This document shows positions 6,119 through 11,728 of a stretch of 11,728 nucleotides of DNA, piece by piece. Positions within the stretch are counted from its first letter, which is position 1, and each line of letters begins with the position of its first letter. Origin of the DNA: CAYOEZ01 sp964402955 (lineage in GTDB: Bacteria > Chloroflexota > DTOL01 > DAOUCN01); the NCBI GenBank assembly GCA_964402955.1, contig CAYOEZ010000159.1:1-11728 (forward strand), written 5' to 3'. The notes under the pieces were generated by a model. It did no database searches, had not been told where the DNA came from, and saw nothing but the letters and a program-made list of their open reading frames with translations. The translations under genes were made by a program, and so were the position numbers.

Positions 6119-7590
6119 GTGCTGACCAGATCTTGCACCTCAGCGCAGACGACGACCTGGCCAGCCTGCGTGAACGGCTGCGCCGTACCCGGGCGCAAAC
6201 AGTTATCCTGATTGTGCCCAATGACGTTATTGTCCTGCGCAATGCAGTCAATGTCCGGCTCATGCGCCGCTATGCAGACCAGATGGCAATGGAGCTCGTT
6301 ATCGTCAGCAGAGACCGCGCCACCGAGCAACTGGCGCGCCGCCAGGGTTTTGCCGTCTACTCTGCTCTGGAGAAGATACCTGCACGCAGTCTGGGGGGAC
6401 TGAGCAAGGATAAGCTGGCCGGCGTTCCTTCGCTTCCTCCCGTACCGGCATATCGCCATGTGGCACGGTTGGGCTGCTGGGTTGTGGCGCTGGCAGTCGT
6501 CGCTGCCGCTGTCATTGTCCTGGGGCTTCTTGCCGCGTTTCTTGCGCCGACCGCGATTATTACGATCGTGCCGGCCACCGAACCGGTGAAAATCACACTC
6601 AACCTGCTGGCCAGCCCGCAGATACGTGTCATCGACAGCGCCCAGGGGCAGTTCCCGGCCAAGCCGGTGCAGATCCTGATCGAAGATACCGGACAGGTAG
6701 AGACAACTGGCCAGAAACGCGTCCCCGATGCAACGGCCAGGGGCAACGTCGTCTTTGCTAACCGCAGCCAGAGCGCAGTGACGATCCCTAAAGGCACCAC
6801 GGTGAGCACCGCGTCGGGTCAGGGTCTGCGCTTCCGCACCGACGAAGAAGCCACGCTGGGGGCAGGCGCATCTTCGTCTGCACGCGTGCCGATCACGGCT
6901 GTCCAACCCGGGCCACTGGGCAACGTCAAGGCCGGGACAATCAACATCGTCGAAGGAACGCTCACGTTTCAGGTCGGCGTGCTGAATGACGAGGATATCA
7001 GCGGCGGGACGGAGAAGCAGATTCGTTATGTCACGCAGCGAGATCGCAATAACCTGCGCGACGCCATCACCAAAAAGATTCAGACCAACAGCTACAACGA
7101 ATTGCGCAAAGCCATCCAGCCCGACGACATCCTGGCAGCCGAAACGCTATCGCTGGCCGTCAACGAAGCGATATTCGACAAGGCGATCGATGCTGAAGGC
7201 TCCTTCTTGACCGGAAAAGTACGCGCCACCGTCAGCGGCCTCGTTCTCAATGGCGCCGATCTGAAGAGCATGGTGGCCGGGCAGTTAGGCAAACAAGTCA
7301 ATCCCGGCTTTGTGGTTCTGCCTCAGGGTGTCACATACGGGGCGCCTGCCAATGTGAAGTTCAGCGATGGCATTGTCAGCCTGCAGATCGTGGCCACGGC
7401 GCGCAGCCAGGCCAAGATCAGCGTCCAAGAGACGCAGCAGCTCGCCGCCGGCAAGACAATCGACAGCGCTTTGCAGGCTCTGGCGCAGATGCCATTGGCT
7501 GGACCGCCACAGATCGAGTTGGAGCGCGCCTTCTTCGGACGCCTGCCCATGCTGACATCACACATCACGGTGATTGTGAACGGACAATAG
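6115..7590 (+). CDS. Membrane-anchored baseplate J/gp47-like protein
   Basis: A 491-residue bitopic membrane protein in three parts. Residues 1-105 form a cytoplasmic, Rossmann-like alpha/beta domain (TVILIVPNDVIVLRN, MELVIVSRDRATEQLARRQGFAVY), similar in style to domains found with this family in Patescibacteria and Chloroflexota. Residues about 121-144 are one hydrophobic membrane segment. The remainder lies outside the membrane and contains a Baseplate_J-like beta-rich region about 209-285 (GNVVFANRS, VTIPKGTTV, LGNVKAGTINIVEG). The start is GTG at 6115, inside the stop of the preceding ATPase gene (GTGA overlap), so translation is probably coupled. No phage genes surround it, so the tail-baseplate name is only a fold label. 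A role in an envelope or pilus-like complex with the ATPase is inferred; the true function is unknown. Confidence 0.75.
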   Translation: MSADQILHLSADDDLASLRERLRRTRAQTVILIVPNDVIVLRNAVNVRLMRRYADQMAMELVIVSRDRATEQLARRQGFAVYSALEKIPARSLGGLSKDKLAGVPSLPPVPAYRHVARLGCWVVALAVVAAAVIVLGLLAAFLAPTAIITIVPATEPVKITLNLLASPQIRVIDSAQGQFPAKPVQILIEDTGQVETTGQKRVPDATARGNVVFANRSQSAVTIPKGTTVSTASGQGLRFRTDEEATLGAGASSSARVPITAVQPGPLGNVKAGTINIVEGTLTFQVGVLNDEDISGGTEKQIRYVTQRDRNNLRDAITKKIQTNSYNELRKAIQPDDILAAETLSLAVNEAIFDKAIDAEGSFLTGKVRATVSGLVLNGADLKSMVAGQLGKQVNPGFVVLPQGVTYGAPANVKFSDGIVSLQIVATARSQAKISVQETQQLAAGKTIDSALQALAQMPLAGPPQIELERAFFGRLPMLTSHITVIVNGQ

Positions 7591-7631
7591 TTGCAGTCCC
7601 TGCCGTATCCAGAGCAACAGGAAAACGCCAC

Positions 7632-8489
7632 ATGCCCGAACCGAGCGACACGCCTCCACCCTGGAAACGGTGGATGACAGACTATAATGAAGGACTGGGG
7701 CTGGTCTATGAGCGATTTGTGCTCAATGACCTGCTCGAGAGCCTGCGCGCCCGCTATGGCGTGAGCAGCGTGCTGGAGGCGCCCATCTACGGCATGGCTG
7801 GCGTGTCGGGTATCAATTCGGTGGCGCTCGCCAGGGCGGGCTGCGACGTCACCCTTGTTGACAGCGATGCTGATCGACTGGGCGACATCAAACGCGTGTG
7901 GGGAGAACTGGGCCTCGCGCCCAATTTGATTCATCAGACCGACATGACGCGCCTGCCCTTTGCCGACAAATCGATCGACATGGTGTGGAATCATGCCGCT
8001 CTGTGGTACATTGGCCCCCAGGCAGAGGCGCTGCTGCGCGAGATGGCGCGTGTAGCGCGGCGCGCCGTTCTCGTCGCCATGCCCAATCGCTGGCAGGTGG
8101 GCTATCTGATGCGCAAGTACATTGTGGACAAGCCGTTTTTCTCCACCATCGACGAGCGCTGGGTCAACATGGGGCGCATTCGGCGTATCTTGCAGGCTGC
8201 CGGACTGCGTCTGGCCGGCAACGGCGTGGTGGACATTCCGCCCTGGCCGGACACGGTGATGCCGGCGGCTGAATTCTTGCAGCGCCTGGGCATTAAGAGC
8301 AAAAGCATGCAGGGGCGCTTCCAGGGATCGTCGTGGCTGTGGAGCACGATGGATTACTACACGGGCAAGAACCTCGCGCTACGCGACAAAGTGATCCGCT
8401 ATGCGTTTCTGGAGCATCTGCCCCTACCGTGGCAAGTGAAAGCTATCTGGGCACACCACCGCTTCGTAGTCGCTGAGAGGCAAGAGTAA
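7632..8489 (+). CDS. Class I SAM-dependent methyltransferase
   Basis: A 285-residue Methyltransf_11-type protein. Motif I is unusual: VLEAPIYGMAGVSGIN (47-62) replaces the common VLDxGxGxG, though strand-loop geometry and Gly residues remain. The motif II strand VTLVDSDADRL (73-83) keeps the acidic residue that binds the ribose of S-adenosylmethionine. Motif III/IV is seen in DMTRLPFADKSIDMVWNHAALWYI (104-127). The last 100 residues are poorly known and rich in aromatics (SSWLWSTMDYYTGKN), perhaps a substrate cap. No signal peptide or membrane helix. AGGA lies 9 bases before the ATG, and the gene starts 41 bases after the gp47-like gene, probably in the same transcript. Substrate unknown; small molecules, lipids or quinones are all possible. 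Confidence 0.75.
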   Translation: MPEPSDTPPPWKRWMTDYNEGLGLVYERFVLNDLLESLRARYGVSSVLEAPIYGMAGVSGINSVALARAGCDVTLVDSDADRLGDIKRVWGELGLAPNLIHQTDMTRLPFADKSIDMVWNHAALWYIGPQAEALLREMARVARRAVLVAMPNRWQVGYLMRKYIVDKPFFSTIDERWVNMGRIRRILQAAGLRLAGNGVVDIPPWPDTVMPAAEFLQRLGIKSKSMQGRFQGSSWLWSTMDYYTGKNLALRDKVIRYAFLEHLPLPWQVKAIWAHHRFVVAERQE

Positions 8490-8620
8490 GAGTTTTGCTT
8501 GTTGTGAGTCACACTAGCGCTGTGTGGTGGCGTTTCTTGCGCCAGCCACCCGGCATTGCCGAGCAGAGAACATGGCACAACACGAGCGTCGAGCGTTTTC
8601 TATGATGGTCTACTAACTAT
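8490..8620. other. Gap before rnc with a short hairpin
   Basis: This 131-base gap holds GGTGGC (8526-8531) that can pair with GCCACC (8545-8550), with an alternative inner GGCG/CGCC pairing. There is no T-run after it, so termination is uncertain. A TATGAT at 8601-8606 sits only 15 bases before the rnc ATG and lacks a matching -35. No clear ribosome binding site precedes rnc. Confidence 0.35.
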
Positions 8621-9349
8621 ATGAACACGACAACGTCCTACCCTGAGAGCCCCGGCTCTCTCGAACGAACCCTTGGCTTCGCCTTCCGCGACAGGGGGCT
8701 TCTGACCCAGGCGCTCGTGCACCGCTCGTACCTGCACGAACACCCTGATAGCGTGCTGCCCTCGAACGAGCGCTTGGAGTTCCTGGGCGACTCGGTGCTG
8801 GGCATGGTTGTGGCCGAGCACATCTATCATCATTACCCTGAAATGAGCGAAGGCGAAATGACGTCCATTCGCGCGGCTGTGGTCAAGACGCCGACACTGG
8901 CCCGTCTATCTGCCGACTTGCATCTGGGGAACTACCTGCTGATGAGCCGGGGCGAGGAAGCCGGGGGCGGACGATCGCGCCAGGCCATTCTTGCCTGCGC
9001 CTTCGAAGCTCTGGTTGGGGCTCTGCTCATCGATCAGGGCCTTGAGCAGACACGTTGCTTCATCTTCCAGAGATTTGACACGCTGCTGGATGATGTGGTG
9101 CGCGACCGGCTTGATCGCGATGATAAGAGCATTCTCCAGGAGATGGTACAGGGACTGCTCGGCATCACGCCAACCTATCGCATCGTCGAGACCAGCGGCA
9201 CACACCACGAGCCTCTGTTTACGGTTGAAGTGAGCGCCGGCGAGCAAGTGCTTGGTCGCGGTATCGGCCACAATAAGCGCGAGGCTGAGCAACTTGCCGC
9301 TGCCGAAGCATTGATACGGATGAACAATAGCGCTCCGGGCAAAGAATAG
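8621..9349 (+). CDS. rnc: Ribonuclease III
   Basis: A 242-residue double-stranded-RNA endonuclease that processes rRNA precursors and some mRNAs. The catalytic RNase III domain (about 12-150) has the signature NERLEFLGDSVLG (49-61) with E50, E53 and D57 in the usual places. The second signature, AILACAFEALVGALLID (122-138), keeps E129 but has C126 where most family members, including E. coli (D114) and Aquifex (D107), have Asp. The codon is TGC, so at least two base changes from an Asp codon. The C-terminal dsRNA-binding domain runs from DDKSILQEMVQ (167-177) to NKREAEQLAAAEALIRM, with the expected KREAEQ helix. Length is normal. Only the ATG at 8621 fits the frame; no strong ribosome binding site is seen. 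It converges with murJ, 27 bases away. Confidence 0.93.
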   Translation: MNTTTSYPESPGSLERTLGFAFRDRGLLTQALVHRSYLHEHPDSVLPSNERLEFLGDSVLGMVVAEHIYHHYPEMSEGEMTSIRAAVVKTPTLARLSADLHLGNYLLMSRGEEAGGGRSRQAILACAFEALVGALLIDQGLEQTRCFIFQRFDTLLDDVVRDRLDRDDKSILQEMVQGLLGITPTYRIVETSGTHHEPLFTVEVSAGEQVLGRGIGHNKREAEQLAAAEALIRMNNSAPGKE

Positions 9350-9350
9350 C

Positions 9351-9372
9351 GGCGATCCGGCCAGCCGTCGCC
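9351..9372. terminator. Possible small hairpin between convergent rnc and murJ
   Basis: GGCGA (9351-9355) pairs with TCGCC (9368-9372), and an inner CGG/CCG pair encloses a CCAG loop after a two-base bulge. It fills nearly all of the 27-base gap between the facing stop codons, so it could serve both transcripts. There is no T-run on either strand, so the call is weak. Confidence 0.25.
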
Positions 9373-9376
9373 CAGG

Positions 9377-10930
9377 CTATGCCTTGCGGCGCAGGACATC
9401 GAGTAGAGTGCGCACTTCGTTCACGCCCAGCAAACACAGCGCTGCCGCGTAGACGGTCACTGCCACGACAATGGAGCAAGACGTGGCTGCCGCCACCGTC
9501 AGGAATCCTCCCGTCCACACCCCCGCGCCCAGCGCCAGACGCATCGCCGCAATGGCCACGCTCATGACGGCCACCGCCGCCAGCAGGCGCAGGGCAAACC
9601 CCGCCACCTCGCGCTCAACGTGCCAATCTAGCCGCTTGCCCAGGCGCGCCAGGAGCAAGATACAGGCCACTGTATGCGCCAGCCCATACGACAGGGCAAT
9701 GGCGTTCATCCCCATCACACCGAGCAAGAGCAGATTGGCTACAACGTATGTACAGACCAACACCAGCCCCGCCTGGATGCGAATGACCGTGTTTTGCAGT
9801 GCATAGAAGGTATTGATCAGCAGATAGTACAGCCCGTAGCTGACCAGGCCCAGAGAGTACCAACCGAGCGCCGCTGCCGTCATCGCCGTTGACTGCACAT
9901 CAAATGCGCCACGCTGAAAGAGCAGGCGGACGATTGGCTCGTTCAGCAAGATGAATCCTGCCGCAGCGGGCAGGGTCACCAGCAACAGCATGCGCACGCC
10001 AAGAGAGAGACGCGCCTGAAAGTCGTCCCACTGGCCCAGGCTGGCCTGCCGTGAGAGCGTCGGCAGCAACACGGTCGAGAGCGCGGGGGCAATGACATAC
10101 GCCGGGCCGGTCGTGCGCAGGGCGAAGTCGAGCGCCGCCAGGCTGCCGGCCGGCAAGAAGCTGCCAAAGATACGATTGATGATACTCGTTGAGCTGAGAA
10201 TCAGGGTGCCGAGCAAGAGCGGGCCAATAAGACGACCAAAGCGGCGCGTATCTTCGTCGTGGATGTCAATTGTGAGCGTGTAGCGCAGGCGATGCCAGGG
10301 CAAACGCGGCAATTGCACCAGAATGGTACAGAGCGTACCAACCACCATCGCCAGGGCCAGGCTGTCGATGCCCAGGCGGCCCGACGTGGCCAGAACAAAG
10401 CCAGTCACACCCAGGTTGAACGCAACAGGCGCCAGCGCCGGGGCAATGAAACGCTGGTGGGCATTGAGCACACTGGTGATCAGCCCTTGCAGGCCCATGA
10501 AGACCATGCTCACAGCCATCAGGCGTGTCAGGCGTACAGCCAGAGCCTGCGTGGCAGGCGGGAACGCCGGGGCCAGGAGCGAGATCAGGAGCGGCGCAGC
10601 AATGGTCACCGCAACAGCAGCCAGGCTGAGAACGATCACAATCACATTGGTGATGCTGGAAGCAATGCGCCAGGCTCGTTTCTCATCGCCCTTGCTGACA
10701 AACTCGCTGAACATGGGCACAAGGACGCCGCTCAACCCCTCCGTCACCATGCCGGAGAGCAAGTCAGGCAACGCCCATGCCACCAGGAAAGCGTCTTTGG
10801 CAGCCGACGTGCCGAAAATGGCAGCGACGGCAATATCTTTGATGAAGTTGATGGGCTTGCTGAGAAGCGACAACATAGCCAGAAGGCTGGCTGTGCGCGC
10901 CACCTGCTGCCCGCTTGCAGCCTCACGCAT
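9377..10930 (-). CDS. murJ: MurJ/MviN-family lipid-linked glycan flippase
   Basis: A 517-residue integral membrane protein of the MOP exporter superfamily, with about fourteen hydrophobic segments along its whole length. MurJ moves lipid II across the cytoplasmic membrane for peptidoglycan synthesis. Matches to the family include FGTSAAKDAFLVAWALPD (39-56), TEGLSGVLVPMFSEF (63-77) and APALSTVLLPTLSRQ (281-295). Compared by eye with E. coli MurJ, R18 and R24 are lysines (K25, K31), D39 is kept (D46), R52 is Ser59, R270 is probably R272, and the E273 position is not acidic. The substrate could therefore differ from lipid II. The ATG at 10930 is chosen because GAGG lies 5 bases upstream; an in-frame TTG at 10966 has none. 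It follows a glycosyltransferase gene by 42 bases, suggesting joint synthesis and export of an envelope glycan. Confidence 0.85.
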   Translation of the reverse strand: MREAASGQQVARTASLLAMLSLLSKPINFIKDIAVAAIFGTSAAKDAFLVAWALPDLLSGMVTEGLSGVLVPMFSEFVSKGDEKRAWRIASSITNVIVIVLSLAAVAVTIAAPLLISLLAPAFPPATQALAVRLTRLMAVSMVFMGLQGLITSVLNAHQRFIAPALAPVAFNLGVTGFVLATSGRLGIDSLALAMVVGTLCTILVQLPRLPWHRLRYTLTIDIHDEDTRRFGRLIGPLLLGTLILSSTSIINRIFGSFLPAGSLAALDFALRTTGPAYVIAPALSTVLLPTLSRQASLGQWDDFQARLSLGVRMLLLVTLPAAAGFILLNEPIVRLLFQRGAFDVQSTAMTAAALGWYSLGLVSYGLYYLLINTFYALQNTVIRIQAGLVLVCTYVVANLLLLGVMGMNAIALSYGLAHTVACILLLARLGKRLDWHVEREVAGFALRLLAAVAVMSVAIAAMRLALGAGVWTGGFLTVAAATSCSIVVAVTVYAAALCLLGVNEVRTLLDVLRRKA

Positions 10931-10972
10931 GGAGACCTCGCAGCGGTAGAATGGGACGCCGATCAAAGGAGT

Positions 10973-11728
10973 TCATCGCTTCTCCGCCAGGACAGCCTGA
11001 TAGAGCGCATCCAACTGACGCACGATGCGGACAAGGTCATAGAGATCGGCCACGCGCTGGCGGCCCTGCTGGCCCATACGCTGCGCAAGCGAACGATCAT
11101 CGAGCAGACGGAGGATAGCGCTGGCCAGCGCCGGCGCGTCGCCTGGCGGGACGAGCAGGCCCGTCTCGCCATCGACGACCATCTCCAGAGCGCCGTCGAC
11201 CGCCGTCGTGACGACCGGGCGTCCATGCGCCATGGCTTCGAGAATAGCCTGCGGAAAGGGATCCCACAATGATGGCAGGACAAGCATATCCCAGCCAGGC
11301 ATTTGCGCGGACACATTTGGCACAAAACCGAGAAGGCGCACACTTTCGCCCAGGCGGCCCTCAGCAACCTTTTGCTTGAGCGCCTGCTCCAGGTGTCCTT
11401 GCCCGGCGATCAGGAATTGCGCCCGCGGATATTTCTGTAGAACGAGGGGAGCGGCAGCGATCAGATAGGCCAACCCCTTGCGCTCAGTCAACTCGGCGGG
11501 AATGCCGATGATGGGGTCAGGGTTGTCAGGCGCAGGATGTTCGGGATAGACAGGAAAGGGCGACGGGATGATCACGATCTGGGCCGGTGAGGAATGGATG
11601 ATCCTGGTGTAGAAGTCCTTGCCGCTCTGCCCCAGGGCGATGATGCGATCGGCCAGGAAGCGCACAACCAGGCGGCGAATGGGGTGATTGATCCAACGCA
11701 CAAACCAGGGGTAGACGCCCCCCAGGTG
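10973..11728 (-). CDS. Glycosyltransferase family 4 (GT-B), 5' end beyond the window
   Basis: The reading frame is open to the window edge, giving at least 251 residues. A GTG at 11699-11701 should not be taken as the start, because nine further sense codons continue upstream and the N-terminal GT-B domain is missing. What is present is the C-terminal nucleotide-sugar-binding domain: GIPAELTERKGLAYLIAA (the usual G.l...KG...li.A strand-helix), FLIAGQGHLEQAL, VRLLGFVPNV and LPSLWDPFPQAILEAMAHG followed by GLLVPPGD. The usual E-x7-E donor-binding motif is D-x7-E here (DPFPQAILE). GT4 enzymes transfer sugars with retention of configuration, building lipid-linked or exopolysaccharide chains at the inner face of the membrane. 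The murJ gene 42 bases downstream suggests the product is flipped afterwards. Donor and acceptor are unknown. Confidence 0.87.
   Translation of the reverse strand, partial: HLGGVYPWFVRWINHPIRRLVVRFLADRIIALGQSGKDFYTRIIHSSPAQIVIIPSPFPVYPEHPAPDNPDPIIGIPAELTERKGLAYLIAAAPLVLQKYPRAQFLIAGQGHLEQALKQKVAEGRLGESVRLLGFVPNVSAQMPGWDMLVLPSLWDPFPQAILEAMAHGRPVVTTAVDGALEMVVDGETGLLVPPGDAPALASAILRLLDDRSLAQRMGQQGRQRVADLYDLVRIVRQLDALYQAVLAEKR

Noticed and set aside
6115..7590. Prophage or phage-tail remnant suggested by the gp47-like region
   Set aside because: No other tail, capsid, integrase or lysis gene is nearby, and the protein has a cytoplasmic domain and membrane anchor unlike phage baseplate proteins.
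8500..8508. TGTTGTGAG, matching the left half of the site at 1621-1640
   Set aside because: Only one half-site is present with no inverted partner at the right spacing; a nine-base match can arise by chance in a window this size.
8601..8606. TATGAT as the rnc promoter giving a nearly leaderless mRNA
   Set aside because: No acceptable -35 at 16-18 bases upstream and no extended -10, so a single hexamer match is not enough.
10259..11272. 337-codon plus-strand open frame over murJ and the glycosyltransferase
   Set aside because: It spans two well-supported genes in antisense and translates to a Gln/Arg/His-rich sequence with no recognisable fold.

Overview
This window reads as a GC-rich (roughly 60 % by eye) stretch of bacterial chromosome. 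It is dominated by housekeeping and sugar-metabolism genes, with no sign of a prophage, transposase, CRISPR array, rRNA or tRNA. The gene content fits a member of Chloroflexota (Anaerolineae/Chloroflexia-like): an FtsA/PilM-like ATPase is coupled to a membrane-anchored 'baseplate J/gp47-like' protein, alongside a MurJ-type flippase and a sucC-rlmB arrangement. That taxonomic call is an inference from gene types, not a measured match.

Left end (1-2500) is a small sugar/polyol catabolism block. On the minus strand a glycerophosphodiester phosphodiesterase is followed, 25 bases downstream, by a TIM-barrel sugar isomerase/epimerase. Divergently, a D-lyxose/D-mannose isomerase runs on the plus strand. 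The roughly 200-base gap between them holds two face-to-face, near-consensus sigma-70-type promoters with 17-base spacers, plus a perfect 7-6-7 inverted repeat that looks like a shared operator.

The stretch 2498-2833 has no gene. It holds a 170-base nested palindrome: a 13-bp outer stem enclosing three perfect or near-perfect hairpins built partly from a repeated CACGGAG heptamer. It is followed by an 18-bp near-palindrome and a good promoter for sucC.

The plus-strand block 2834-8489 contains sucC (succinyl-CoA ligase beta subunit, with no sucD beside it), an RlmB/TrmH-type rRNA 2'-O-methyltransferase, the FtsA/PilM-like ATPase, the gp47-like membrane protein (starts overlap by four bases) and a SAM methyltransferase of unusual motif I. 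Gaps are short, so much of this may be one transcript. RNase III (rnc) follows after 131 bases; one of its usual catalytic acidic residues is a cysteine.

The right end (9377-11728) is on the minus strand and convergent with rnc. It carries a GT4 glycosyltransferase (5' end cut off by the window) followed by a MurJ/MviN-family flippase, together suggesting envelope glycan synthesis and export.

The most noteworthy items are the nested palindromic element, the FtsA/PilM-like plus gp47-like pair (a possible membrane-anchored machine of unknown role), the Cys-for-Asp change in RNase III, and the GGTG sequence placed directly before the -10 hexamer at all three promoters recognised here.
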